A stretch of DNA of 52,812 bases from Nitriliruptorales bacterium (GCA_024644015.1 JAHELV010000024.1:1-52812), one strand, 5' to 3'. Positions 26,979-36,302 are shown, numbered from the stretch's first letter. Numbers and translations are program-made. The notes: generated from the letters alone by a model not told the origin.

Positions 26979-29900
26979 GACGATGCCGCCCGGGGTATCC
27001 CGTCGCGGGCCGCCCGCTGCCAGTCGGGGGTGGCGTCCTCGTGCGCGGCCAGCGCATCGGGGTCGACAGCCGCCAGGTAGTCGCGCAGCATCGGGTTGGT
27101 GCGGATGCGTTCCCACTGGCGGAACAGATCCGAGGTTCCCAGCCCGTCAGGGTCACAGAACACGCACTCGATGTAGCTGTTCCACGACGGCCCATCCGGC
27201 GGGCGCATGGGGAACAGGCCGTCGCCGATGCCGTCGGCGATCACCCGCAGAGCCGCGAGCAACCGCGCGACCACGTCGTCGGTCAGCCGGTACCCGATCC
27301 GGCGGCCGTCACCTCGGCGCGACACGAACCAGTACTCGGTGTGTACGCCAGCCGCGTCCGGATAGGCGGCTCGGACCGCCAGGCCGTAGATCGGCAACTG
27401 CAGCTTGTCACCGGCGGCGAGCGGCGCGTCGGCGCTCAACGCGCGAAACCGCTGGTCGCTGCCGGTCTTGTAGTCGGCGACGTACACGGTCCCGTCGGCG
27501 GCCATGTCGACGCGGTCGATGCGACCCCGGACGCGGATCGAGCGACCGTCGCCGAGCGCGATCACCAGCGGGTCCACGCCGTTCGCGAAGCCGAACTCGA
27601 GCTCGGCGGCCACCGGCGTCAACGTGGCCTCGCGACGTCGCTGGTCGTCACGGCCGACGAAATCGGCGAACTCTGCGACCAGCCGCTCACGATCGCGCCG
27701 CCACAGCAGCGGATGGCCCGTCACCCCCCGTGCGCGTGCCTCGCCCAGCGAGCGCTCAGCCAGATCACCCATCAACGCACGCGCCGGGGCGGGCCACGGC
27801 TCAGCCGGTCCGGGGGCGTCGACCAGCAGCGTCGTCAGCCAGCGATCCAGCACGTCATGGAACACCGATCCGCTGTCGCGTGCCGAGATGCGGAGCACCT
27901 CCTCGGGGTTGTCGACCGGTCTGACCCGCAGCACCTGGTCCATCAGGAACGCGTGCGGGCACGCTAGCCAGGCCTCGAGCGCGGACGCCGACGTCACCCG
28001 GTCACGCATCGCATCGGCGACCATCCTGGCCGCCCGGCCCTCGAGCCGGCCCGTGAAACGCCCGAACCTGCCGGCGGCGCGCTGACGCACCAACGTGACG
28101 GCGCGGCGCAGGTCGGCATCGGCGGCGACGATCGGATGGAGCGACAACCCCGACGCGCCATGAGCGCCGCTGGGCGAGATGTCCGCGAGGGCACGCAGCG
28201 CGTAGTCCTGCCGAGTCGCGGGGAACCCGCTGCGACGCACCCGCCCGGCGAACGACGGTACGACGTCCAGCCACGGTGCGTCGTGTGGCAGCAGCCGTGC
28301 ACGGCCCGCCGAGCCGTCGACCTGCTCGACGGCGTCGAGCAGCCACCTCGACGGCGGGCGGTCGACGCTGCGACGCAGATCACCGCGCGGCTGGACCAGC
28401 ACCCGCCGCCGGCGCGCACCGGCAAGCGCCGCCAGCAGGTGCCGGTGCTCGACACCGACCCGGTCGGTCCGTGGGCGCAGCTGGTCGGCGACCGTCCAGC
28501 GATCAGCGTCCGGCAGCAGCGAGTCCTCGCGCGGAGTCGTCGGCGCCACCCCCTCGGCGAGACCGAGCACCACCACCAGATCGAGGTCGACCCCCAACGC
28601 GGCGGCCGGGGTGCCGACCAGAACGCCGCGTCCCAGCTCACCGGTGCGGCCGAGGTCGTCGTCGAGCTCGGACTCCAGCGCCCGCCGGAACGTCGACAGG
28701 TCGGTCTCGGGTTCCACGACGTCCAGTCCGGCCAGGCGATCGAGCGCGGCCTCGACACGGTCGGCGGCATCGATCTCGGTCTGCGGCCACCCGTCACGCC
28801 GACGGTCGATCCACGTACCGAGCATGTGTCGGCACCAGGCACTCAGCGCCGGCCAGGTGCGCAGCCGCTCTGCACGACCCAGCGACGCCATCAACGACTG
28901 CACGGTGTCGGCGAGCTGCCCGGCCCTACGGGCGTTGCTGCGGCTGCGCTCCGCGCGCCAGGCCGGCGCGTCGACCTCCGGCGCGTCGGCCCGGCGCTGC
29001 TCGTCATCGGCGTACCGGCGCAGGCGTTCCACCCACTCGGTGCGGCCGTGGACGATCCCGGCGTCACGGGTGATGCGCTCCCACGTGCCGGCCGGCAGCC
29101 ACCTGCCTCGCTGGTCGACGACAGGTGCCGACGTCAGCAGCCCCATCACCGACGGCCGATCGAAGTCGCGGTTGCGCAGGTCGAGCAGGTCCAGCAGCCA
29201 GCGGCCGACCATGCGATCCGTCAGCGGACGGACCGCGGCCCCGTTGCACGTGATCGTCGCAGCGTCGAGGTGCTCGTGGACGATCCGCGCGTACGGCTCG
29301 GCGCTCGGGTACAGGATCGCCATGCGCTCCAACGGCATGCCGTCCCGTGCGGCCGCGACGACGCAGGCGACCGCCGAACGTGCCTCCTCATCGGCATCCG
29401 AGACCGTTACCACCTCGACAGCGACATCCCCGCCCCCCGGCTCGCTGCGCTCGCCCTCACCCCGCACATCCCCGCCCCCCGGCTCGCTGCGCTCGCCCTC
29501 ACCCTCCACATCCCCGCCCCCCGGCTCGCTGCGCATGAGAGACGACGGCGGCGGCGCACCGAGCCGATCCAGCGAGCGGACCACGTCAGCGTCAGCCTGC
29601 GCGACCCCGGTCATCCCGGCGACGACCTCGACCGAGGTCGCATCGGCGAGCGCACGCAGGAGGGCGGCCGCCGGCAACGAAAGATCCTCCGGCAGGTAGA
29701 TCAGCACCGTCCCGAGATCGCCGATCACCGACGACCCGGCGACGAGCGCGCGTTCGGCCGACGCCATGAGATCGGCTTCCTCGTACCAGTCGGCGAGGAT
29801 CAGCTCGCGGACCGCACGGTGGACCCGGACCGCCTCAGCCGAGCGCCCGCGATGCCGGGCGAGTATGTCCAGGGCGCCGGGAGTCAGCTTCGACAGCTCA

Positions 29901-30298
29901 CGGTGCGCACGGACCAGCGCACGTTCGGTGGACGGATGGCCCGCGACCGGTCCGAAGATGCCGGGCGTGGTGCGCAACACCCTGCGGACCGCGGCGCCGA
30001 TCAGCGGTGTGGACACCGGCCGCCGACCCGCGGCGGCCAGCGCCGGCGCACCGAGCAGCTCGGCCAGGCGGTACACGGTGAGCAGCGCCAGACCGGCAAT
30101 CCCGCTGCCGCGCGACGTGACCGGCCCCAACGCGCCGGACGCAAGAAGGCGGCGGGTCGACACGCCGACGTAGTTGGTGGGCACCAGAACGCTGACCGGG
30201 TGCAGCGGATCGTCGGCCTTTGCCGCCGACAGCCGCGCGCGTAGCAACTCGGCCGCCGCGCGGCCGTACGGCGTCACGAACAGCTGGGGACCGGGCAT
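26975..30298 (-). CDS. AddB-like PD-(D/E)XK nuclease/inactivated helicase
   Basis: 1,107 residues from ATG 30298. The N-terminal region keeps the UvrD-like fold (LFVTPYGRAAAELLRARL; VLVPTNYVGVSTRRLL), but there is no Walker A, as in AddB and actinobacterial RecB-like partners. The C-terminal nuclease shows VRGRIDRVDMA and VYVADYKTGS (Asp, Asp-x-Lys). The family's Fe-S staple is incomplete: the first Cys (in LACPHAFLMDQ) and the C-x2-C (ECVFCDPDG) are there, but the fourth position, normally Cys six residues later, is Gly. A 14-residue tandem repeat (RSEPGGGDVRGEGE type) interrupts the helicase-like part near residue 255-295. It is the first gene of the AddB-AddA-EEP run and lies 54 bp downstream of the anti-sigma gene. 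Confidence 0.87.
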   Translation of the reverse strand: MPGPQLFVTPYGRAAAELLRARLSAAKADDPLHPVSVLVPTNYVGVSTRRLLASGALGPVTSRGSGIAGLALLTVYRLAELLGAPALAAAGRRPVSTPLIGAAVRRVLRTTPGIFGPVAGHPSTERALVRAHRELSKLTPGALDILARHRGRSAEAVRVHRAVRELILADWYEEADLMASAERALVAGSSVIGDLGTVLIYLPEDLSLPAAALLRALADATSVEVVAGMTGVAQADADVVRSLDRLGAPPPSSLMRSEPGGGDVEGEGERSEPGGGDVRGEGERSEPGGGDVAVEVVTVSDADEEARSAVACVVAAARDGMPLERMAILYPSAEPYARIVHEHLDAATITCNGAAVRPLTDRMVGRWLLDLLDLRNRDFDRPSVMGLLTSAPVVDQRGRWLPAGTWERITRDAGIVHGRTEWVERLRRYADDEQRRADAPEVDAPAWRAERSRSNARRAGQLADTVQSLMASLGRAERLRTWPALSAWCRHMLGTWIDRRRDGWPQTEIDAADRVEAALDRLAGLDVVEPETDLSTFRRALESELDDDLGRTGELGRGVLVGTPAAALGVDLDLVVVLGLAEGVAPTTPREDSLLPDADRWTVADQLRPRTDRVGVEHRHLLAALAGARRRRVLVQPRGDLRRSVDRPPSRWLLDAVEQVDGSAGRARLLPHDAPWLDVVPSFAGRVRRSGFPATRQDYALRALADISPSGAHGASGLSLHPIVAADADLRRAVTLVRQRAAGRFGRFTGRLEGRAARMVADAMRDRVTSASALEAWLACPHAFLMDQVLRVRPVDNPEEVLRISARDSGSVFHDVLDRWLTTLLVDAPGPAEPWPAPARALMGDLAERSLGEARARGVTGHPLLWRRDRERLVAEFADFVGRDDQRRREATLTPVAAELEFGFANGVDPLVIALGDGRSIRVRGRIDRVDMAADGTVYVADYKTGSDQRFRALSADAPLAAGDKLQLPIYGLAVRAAYPDAAGVHTEYWFVSRRGDGRRIGYRLTDDVVARLLAALRVIADGIGDGLFPMRPPDGPSWNSYIECVFCDPDGLGTSDLFRQWERIRTNPMLRDYLAAVDPDALAAHEDATPDWQRAARDGIPRAASS
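29424..29540 (-). repeat. 42-bp tandem repeat within the AddB-like gene
   Basis: Nearly identical units start at 29424, 29466 and 29508 (about 2.7 copies, period 42). Each encodes 14 residues on the minus strand (RSEPGGGDV plus an acidic RGEGE/EGEGE spacer). The period keeps the frame, so the array lengthens a flexible Gly/Glu-rich loop without breaking the protein. The near-identity suggests recent slippage or unequal crossing over. Confidence 0.85.
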
Positions 30299-30352
30299 GG
30301 CGACCAAGCATAGGCACCACGCCGCGGCGCCGGTGGCGACCCGCCCGCCCGG

Positions 30353-31033
30353 TCACGCCTCCGATCGCGAGACGAAGTCGAAGACCATGATGAGATTGCC
30401 GTCCCGATCGGTCACCTCGACGCGCGCGAGCTCGGCACGGTCGATCGAGCTGGCGCCGCGGACACGGGCGTTGCCCGACGACGTCACGCCCCACGTGCCG
30501 GCGCGCTCTCGGCGACCGTCGTCGGCGACCGCCCACAACACATAGGCGTCGCGGCGCGGGAGATCGGCCGCCTGCAGTTCCACGGTCGTCCCCCACTCCC
30601 AGGCGATCGCCGCGACCTCGCCGGTGGCCGCCGTCGAGCCCGCGGGCGCCGACGCCGCCGCGACGATCACGCGGTCGGGCTCCGACTCCCACGGTGCCAC
30701 CGCGACGACGGCGGCCACCAGTGCGACGATGCACGCAGCGACCGCTGCGCTGCGCCAGCGCCGTAGCTGCGTCAGCAACGAGCGCTCGTGGTCCGCCAGC
30801 CTGCGGATCACGCCGTCGAGCAGATCCTGCGACGGGACCAGCAGATCGGCCTGTACCTCCCGCGCACTGACCCGCCCCAGCAGCCCGGGCAACGCGCTGA
30901 GACGCGCGAGCTCGTCGGTGCAGTCGCGGCACTGCGTCAGATGGTGCTCGATCATGCGGCGTTCGACCGGATCGATCGCACCCAGGACATACGCGCCCAA
31001 CGACTCACGCAGCTGTTGGTGCTCGGGCGTCAT
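30353..31033 (-). CDS. Zinc-type anti-sigma factor (RskA-like)
   Basis: 226 residues from ATG 31033, which overlaps the sigma factor stop as ATGA. The N-terminal anti-sigma domain has a zinc-binding HHLTQCRDC (H-x3-C-x2-C) after an acidic/helix start (LRESLGAYVLGAIDPVERR). One transmembrane segment (about 92-113) follows a WR-rich stretch. The outside part (about 115-226) resembles the RskA/anti-sigma K domain (YVLWAVADDGRRERAG; ARVEVTDRDG). It should hold the ECF sigma factor at the membrane until an extracytoplasmic signal triggers its release, usually by proteolysis. Confidence 0.92.
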   Translation of the reverse strand: MTPEHQQLRESLGAYVLGAIDPVERRMIEHHLTQCRDCTDELARLSALPGLLGRVSAREVQADLLVPSQDLLDGVIRRLADHERSLLTQLRRWRSAAVAACIVALVAAVVAVAPWESEPDRVIVAAASAPAGSTAATGEVAAIAWEWGTTVELQAADLPRRDAYVLWAVADDGRRERAGTWGVTSSGNARVRGASSIDRAELARVEVTDRDGNLIMVFDFVSRSEA

Positions 31034-31536
31034 CCGACCACCCCCATCTCCTCGAGCCTCAGCCGCAACGCGCGCAGTCCGTAGTACAGCCGCGACTTGA
31101 CCGTGCCGTCGGGCACGCCGAGCAGTGCCGCCGCCTCGGCCACGGTGTGCCCGCGGTAGTGGCACGCCAGTATGGCCTCACGGTGGGCGAACGAGAGTCC
31201 CGAGAGCGCCTCGGCCACCTGCCAGGTCTCCAGCATCCGGTCGATGTCGTTGACCGGATCGGTCAAGCCGACCGACAGCGCGGAGTGCTCGGGACGCGCG
31301 TCGCGACGGCGGACACGGTCGATGATCAGATTGCGCGCGATCGTGAACAGCCACGCCGACACCGGCCCCCGGGTCTCGTCGTAGCGATCGCGGGCACGCC
31401 ACGCGCGGACGAGCGTGTCCTGCACCACCTCCTCGGCGGCCTGGCTGTCGCCCAGCCGACGGTAGGCGAAGACATACAGCGGTCCGGCGTAGACGTCATG
31501 CAACGCCCGCACCGATTCCACTCCTGACGTGCCCAC
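31030..31536 (-). CDS. ECF RNA polymerase sigma factor
   Basis: 168 residues from GTG 31536, with AGGAG 10 nt upstream; a second GTG (VRALHDVY) with its own AGGAG is a shorter alternative. Region 2 contains LYVFAYRRLGDSQAAEEVVQDTLVRAW and SAWLFTIARNLIIDRVRRR. Region 4 has HREAILACHYRGHTVAEAAALLGVPDGTVKSRLYYGLRALR, the -35 recognition helix. The pairing with an RskA-like anti-sigma factor suggests a SigK/ECF19-type system. Its operon also carries a lipoprotein just upstream. Confidence 0.95.
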   Translation of the reverse strand: MGTSGVESVRALHDVYAGPLYVFAYRRLGDSQAAEEVVQDTLVRAWRARDRYDETRGPVSAWLFTIARNLIIDRVRRRDARPEHSALSVGLTDPVNDIDRMLETWQVAEALSGLSFAHREAILACHYRGHTVAEAAALLGVPDGTVKSRLYYGLRALRLRLEEMGVVG

Positions 31537-31562
31537 CGTCGTCTGGCTCCTGCGATCACGCG

Positions 31563-32117
31563 TCAGTAGCTGAGGCTGGCAGCCGCATCGTCACCGGTGA
31601 TCCTCTGCCCGTCCGGCCCGACGACCCACCAGATGCCGCCGACTCCCTGCCCGTTGGTGTCACCGGCCGCCTGGTCTCCGGCGAAGTAGTACAGCGGCTG
31701 GCCGTCGTAGGTGACCTGTGCCGTGCCGTCATCACGCTCGGTGATGTCCAACAGGCTCTCGTCGACGCCGTCGCCGGCGGACACGTCGTCGGTCAACGGC
31801 GGCCAGTTCGCGGCGCAGTCACCGGTGCACGCGCTCGTCTGGTCGGTGTCGTTGTCGAACACGTACAGCGTCATGCCTTCGCCGTCCACCAGGATCGATC
31901 CGAGATCGGTCTCACTGACCTCGACCGTGGCCCCCGCGGCGGCCGCGGGCTCGGACGTCTCGGCGGGCTCGGACGGCACGGCTGCCGGCTCTGAGGATTC
32001 GGCCGCCGCGGGCTCGGATCCGGCCGCCTCGTCACCGGCGGACTGGTCGTCGGCGCTCCCACAGGCGGCGAGCACAAGCAGCGTAGCCAGCAGCAGCGCG
32101 AATCGTCGGGCGGTCAT
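31563..32117 (-). CDS. Predicted lipoprotein with Yx(F/W)xxD repeats (COG4315-type)
   Basis: 184 residues from ATG 32117, with GAGGAG 6 nt upstream. The signal peptide ends in the lipobox LAAC (about residue 18). A Ser/Pro/Glu/Ala-rich linker precedes the domain. The two typical repeats are TLYVFDNDTDQTSACTGDC-A-x-x-WPPL and LYYFAGDQAAGDTNGQGVGGIWWVV, a signature of small secreted COG4315 lipoproteins. Biochemical role unknown. It is 26 bp upstream of the sigma factor gene, so the three genes form one operon. Such lipoproteins commonly accompany ECF/anti-sigma pairs and may be a target or signal component. Confidence 0.87.
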   Translation of the reverse strand: MTARRFALLLATLLVLAACGSADDQSAGDEAAGSEPAAAESSEPAAVPSEPAETSEPAAAAGATVEVSETDLGSILVDGEGMTLYVFDNDTDQTSACTGDCAANWPPLTDDVSAGDGVDESLLDITERDDGTAQVTYDGQPLYYFAGDQAAGDTNGQGVGGIWWVVGPDGQRITGDDAAASLSY

Positions 32118-32149
32118 CGTGCACTCCTCATCGTGGTCGTCGGTAGGTA

Positions 32150-32175
32150 CTACGGCGTTCACACCCGAATGGTTC
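32150..32175 (-). promoter_or_regulatory. Candidate ECF-type promoter of the lipoprotein-sigma-anti-sigma operon
   Basis: On the minus strand GAACC (32171-32175) and CGTAG (32150-32154) are separated by 16 bp, which resembles the AAC-type -35 and CGT-type -10 of ECF sigma factors. The lipoprotein ATG lies about 33 bp past the -10. This would fit autoregulation, but the match is short. Confidence 0.3.
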
Positions 32176-32767
32176 ACCCCCGGCCGGGATTCGCACTGGA
32201 TCCGGTGCCTGACCGTGGCGGACGCCAGTCGTAGAGCGCGCCGTCGAAGGGAGCCAGGCGGCTCGAGATCAACGCGCGGACCTCGTCGACGGCCGCCCAC
32301 GCACGGTCGACCAGCCACTGGGGGTAGCCGAACCGTTCGCGATGGTCGGCGAACTCGTGCTCGTCGAGCAGGCGTACCCCGCCGTCGGCCCACCATGACA
32401 CGTCGAGGTCGAGGTCGACGAAGCGCAGGGTGCGGTCGGCCCACGTCGAGGGCAGCGCGATGTTGACGTAGTGCTTGTAGGGCCGCCAGTCGGCGGACCA
32501 CGCGACCTCGAGGTTCCAGTAGCGGCCGAGCTCGTGGAGCCGCAGCACATGACGCGGCGCTGGCCGATCACCGCGATAGCTGCGCATCGGCGTGCCGGCG
32601 GGTGCCCACGCCTGCAGGCGGTCGCCGTGGTCGGCGACGACGGTCGCCCGGTACTCGTAGTGCAGCGAGCCGTCGTACTTCGTCGACGCGACGACGATGG
32701 TCGCGCCGGGATCCAGCCGCGCGCTGTGTACAGGCTCGACCACAACCACCTCCCTCGACACTGACAT
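32174..32767 (-). CDS. DUF402 family protein (FomD-like fold)
   Basis: 197 residues. ATG 32767 is used; a GTG eight codons on has a better AGGGAGG just upstream. The DUF402 signature is clear: TLRFVDLDLDVSWWADGGVRLLDEHEFADHRERFGYP, with the Asp-rich metal site, and an earlier basic WRPYKHYVNIALP segment that binds phosphate in relatives. FomD-type members hydrolyse cytidylyl phosphonates; most DUF402 proteins act on nucleotide di/triphosphates. It is likely cytosolic. It is divergent from the HD-GYP surface genes across about 200 bp and not clearly tied to the ECF operon downstream. Confidence 0.88.
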   Translation of the reverse strand: MSVSREVVVVEPVHSARLDPGATIVVASTKYDGSLHYEYRATVVADHGDRLQAWAPAGTPMRSYRGDRPAPRHVLRLHELGRYWNLEVAWSADWRPYKHYVNIALPSTWADRTLRFVDLDLDVSWWADGGVRLLDEHEFADHRERFGYPQWLVDRAWAAVDEVRALISSRLAPFDGALYDWRPPRSGTGSSANPGRG

Positions 32768-32965
32768 GCCCCCTACCCCGGTCTCAGCGCTGGTGACGCC
32801 GTGGCTCCAGCGCTTATTCCGCGGCCGTTCGGAGCGACGAGACGGGTGACGTGACCATCGTGCCTCGCGCAGGTGGGATCCCGGCCTGCCCCACGGGGCA
32901 GTACGGGCCAGTCACGAACCGGCCGACGAAACCGGCACACCAACGAGTGCACGAACCAGAGGGTC

Positions 32966-35900
32966 ATGACGAAGGCAGCCACCAGCCACGTGGAGGACCG
33001 CTGGAACGCCAGACCGGTCCTGGCTGCGATCGTCCGCGGCGTGGCGTTCCTCGTGCCGATCGCGATGTCGACCGCGTTCGCAATGATCGTGACGGCCGCT
33101 CTGCCGTCACCGAGCTCGCGTGCCACGCAGATCACGATGTGGCTGGTGGTCGCCGTCGCGTCCACCGGTGTGCTGATAGTGACCGACGTCGCGGCACGGC
33201 GGATCCTGCCGCTGGCGGCGCTGCTCAACCTGTCGATCGTGTTCCCGGACGAGGCGCCTTCCCGGTACAAGATCGCGCGTCGTGCCGGCGGCGTCCGCAG
33301 CCTGGAGGCTCGGCTCGAGCAGGCGCGACGCCTCGGCGTCACCGACGAGCCAAGCAGGGCGGCCGGGCTCATCCTCGAGCTCGTGACCGCGCTCCAGCGC
33401 CACGACCGCAAGACACGCGGCCACTCGGAGCGTGTCCACCTGTTCACCGAGATGCTCGCGCAGGAGCTGAAGCTGCCCGATGGGGATCGCGACCGGTTGC
33501 GCTGGGCCGCACTCGTGCACGACGTCGGCAAGTTGACGGTCGCCGAAGACGTGCTGAACAAGCCTGCGAAACCCGACCCCGACGAGTGGGAACAGCTGCG
33601 TCGACATCCCAACGAGGGTGCCAAGCTGTGCGAGGCGCTGCGAGCCTGGATGGGCGACTGGTGGCTGGCGATCGAACAGCATCACGAGCACTACGACGGC
33701 AACGGCTATCCCCGCGGACTCGCCGGCAGCCAGATCTCGCTCGGCGCACGCATCGTCAGCGTCGCCGACGCGTTCGAGGTGATGACCGCCGCTCGCTCCT
33801 ACAAGCATGCACAGACCGCAGCGGCCGGCCGCGAAGAGCTCTCACGGTGCGCCGGCACGCAGTTCGACCCCGCCATCGTCCGTGCATTCCTCAACATCTC
33901 GCTGGGTCGACTGCGGCTCGCGCTGGGGCCCCTCGCGTGGCTGGCCCAGTTCCCCGCACTCGAGAGTGTGATCCGCGCGGGCGGCCTGCTGCGGCTCGCG
34001 GGCGGGCTCCTGACCGCCGGCACCCTCGCCGTGCTGATCGGCGCGCCGACCCACGCAACCCCGACCCCCGCCGCGTCCGCCGGCGAAACCGTTGCTGACC
34101 TCGCCGACCACGCGACGCCCCCCGCACGCGAGCCGCGCGTCTTCGTCACGACCGACGAACCGGTTCTGTCAGTGCCGATACTGATTCCACAAGCCGATCC
34201 GTTCACGCCAGCGTCGGACCTACCGGACACTGCGGCGCCTGAGCCGAATCCGACTCCGCCTGCTCCGGTGTGGCCGACTCCCGCGAACCCCGTGCCACCA
34301 TTCGAACCGCCCGAGGGCCCTCCCGTACCACAGCCTCCCGCGGAGACGCCGCAACCGCCTGACGAGCCGACGCCGCAGCCAACTGACGGGCCGACGCCCT
34401 CGGACCCGGTGGCAACGCCGCCGCCGGCGCCACCCCAGACCCCGCCGACCGCGGTTGCGGACGCGACCACCATGGCCGAGGACACGGTCGCCACCATCGA
34501 CGTCCTCGCCAACGACACCGATGCCGACGGTGATGCCCTCGCGGTGACGTCGGTGACCGCCGGCGGCGCCGGCGCCACCGTCCTCAACGGCGACGACACG
34601 ATCGACTACACCCCCGATCCCGAGGCGAACGGAATCGACAGCTTCACCTACGACGTCACCGACGGCGCCGCAACCGTCACGGCAACGGTCACCGTGACGG
34701 TCACCGCGGTCAACGATGCACCCAGCTTCACCCCAGGTGCGGACCAGTCCATCGCCGAGGACGCGGGCCCGCAGACCGTCACGAACTGGGCCACCGCGAT
34801 GACTCCGGGGCCGGCGAACGAGGCGTCTCAGACCACCAGCTTCAACGTCGTCGCGGACGACCCGGCCCTGTTCGTGGCCGGCCCGGCCGTCGACCCGGCG
34901 ACCGGGGACCTGACGTACACGCCGGCGGACGACGCGAACGGCACCAGCACCATCACGGTCGTCCTACGCGACAACGGTGGGACCGCCGACGGAGGGGTCG
35001 ACGCGAGTGCACCAGCGACGTTCGACGTCGTGATCAGCCCGGTCAACGACCCACCGACGGCGTTCGACGACACTGCAGCCACGCAGGAGGACACGGCCGT
35101 CGTCATCGATGTGCTCGCCAACGACACCGACGTCGACGGTGACGTGCTGTCCGTGGCGTCCTACGACGCCGCCGGCATCACCGACGGCGCGCTCGTCGAT
35201 CTGGGCGGCGGGAGCTTCCGCTTCACACCCGATCCGGACTTCTTCGGGACGCAGACGTTCGACTACGTCGCCGCCGACCCGTCGGGCGCGACCGCGTCCG
35301 CGACGGCGACGATCACCGTGGTCCCCCAGCCCGACGACCCGATCGCCGCCGACGACAGCTACTCCGTCGCGGTGCTCGCCGTGCTGACGATCCCGGCGCC
35401 CGGCGTGCTGGCCAACGACAACGACCCCGACGACGACCCGCTGACGATCACGGCGAACACCGACCCGGCCCTCGGCCTGTTGACGCTCAACCCCGACGGT
35501 TCCTTCACCTACATCGGGGTGGTCCTCGGCGACCAGACCTTCACGTACACCGTCAGCGACGGCACCGGCAGGTCCGACACGGCGACCGTCACCATCAGCG
35601 TGCAGGCCGCCCCGGTCACGACGTCGACCTTCTACCTCGGCACGAGCGGCAGCGACCCCGACAACTACGCGCTCGAGGACGCGGCCCCGCCGGCGGGCGA
35701 CCCTGAACCCGACCACGACAGCGATGGCAATCCTGGGCTGCACATCAACAACAGCAGCGGCAACGAAGACGACACCGACCCCACGAAGTACCAGCACTGG
35801 ACCCGGACGTACAGCGCGCCGACGACGTACTCGGGCGAGGTGCGCCTCGCGTTGTGGAGCACGCCCGAGAACTTCGACGACAGCGACGACGGCCATTACC

Positions 35901-36145
35901 ACATCTACCTGCACGACTGCGCGAGCGACGGCACCGACTGCAACCTGCTGTTGGAGACCGACTCGCACATCGACGACTGGAACGGCGGCGTGGCGGACTG
36001 GACGTTCAGGGAGCTGTCGCTCGGCAGCATCGACCACACGTTCGCCGTCGGGCGCATGCTGCGGGTGCGCCTGATGTTCGGGCACAACGCGATGTGGGTG
36101 GCGATGAGCCAGGACCGCCCGACACGGATCATCCTCAGCGACTAG
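32966..36145 (+). CDS. HD-GYP phosphodiesterase-like protein fused to outside cadherin-like repeats (copy 1)
   Basis: 1,059 residues from ATG 32966 (GAGGG close upstream). Two N-terminal membrane segments (about 20-45 and 54-73) precede a complete HD-GYP domain (about 130-320): RGHSERVH, LVHDVGKL (His185-Asp186), RRHPNEGAKL, EQHHEHYDGNGYP and ARIVSVADAFEVMTAARSYK. A third membrane segment follows at about 341-360. A 130-residue proline-rich stalk leads to four repeats of about 90-110 residues (about 495-880). Three are cadherin-like/Big_9 type (motifs EDTVATIDVLANDTDADGD, DSFTYDVTDGAA); the second is more divergent. A C-terminal 170-residue domain with YQHWTRTYSAPTTYSG and GHYHIYLHDCAS ends the protein. 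The predicted topology puts the phosphodiesterase inside and the repeats outside. Intact HD-GYP domains degrade cyclic di-GMP; activity here is inferred. The joining of HD-GYP to a large ectodomain is very unusual. Confidence 0.9.
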   Translation: MTKAATSHVEDRWNARPVLAAIVRGVAFLVPIAMSTAFAMIVTAALPSPSSRATQITMWLVVAVASTGVLIVTDVAARRILPLAALLNLSIVFPDEAPSRYKIARRAGGVRSLEARLEQARRLGVTDEPSRAAGLILELVTALQRHDRKTRGHSERVHLFTEMLAQELKLPDGDRDRLRWAALVHDVGKLTVAEDVLNKPAKPDPDEWEQLRRHPNEGAKLCEALRAWMGDWWLAIEQHHEHYDGNGYPRGLAGSQISLGARIVSVADAFEVMTAARSYKHAQTAAAGREELSRCAGTQFDPAIVRAFLNISLGRLRLALGPLAWLAQFPALESVIRAGGLLRLAGGLLTAGTLAVLIGAPTHATPTPAASAGETVADLADHATPPAREPRVFVTTDEPVLSVPILIPQADPFTPASDLPDTAAPEPNPTPPAPVWPTPANPVPPFEPPEGPPVPQPPAETPQPPDEPTPQPTDGPTPSDPVATPPPAPPQTPPTAVADATTMAEDTVATIDVLANDTDADGDALAVTSVTAGGAGATVLNGDDTIDYTPDPEANGIDSFTYDVTDGAATVTATVTVTVTAVNDAPSFTPGADQSIAEDAGPQTVTNWATAMTPGPANEASQTTSFNVVADDPALFVAGPAVDPATGDLTYTPADDANGTSTITVVLRDNGGTADGGVDASAPATFDVVISPVNDPPTAFDDTAATQEDTAVVIDVLANDTDVDGDVLSVASYDAAGITDGALVDLGGGSFRFTPDPDFFGTQTFDYVAADPSGATASATATITVVPQPDDPIAADDSYSVAVLAVLTIPAPGVLANDNDPDDDPLTITANTDPALGLLTLNPDGSFTYIGVVLGDQTFTYTVSDGTGRSDTATVTISVQAAPVTTSTFYLGTSGSDPDNYALEDAAPPAGDPEPDHDSDGNPGLHINNSSGNEDDTDPTKYQHWTRTYSAPTTYSGEVRLALWSTPENFDDSDDGHYHIYLHDCASDGTDCNLLLETDSHIDDWNGGVADWTFRELSLGSIDHTFAVGRMLRVRLMFGHNAMWVAMSQDRPTRIILSD

Positions 36146-36302
36146 CGGTCCCGGCGTCGACGTTCAGGGATCGCGCACGGCGCTTACGCATCGCGCCGTG
36201 TGCGCGACGGGCTTGTGGAAACGACCAACGCGCAGAGCGGTCCGACAACCCGTGACCATGGGACGCCACCGGACGATCCGCGCCGGCGGTTGAGGACGCG
36301 CG

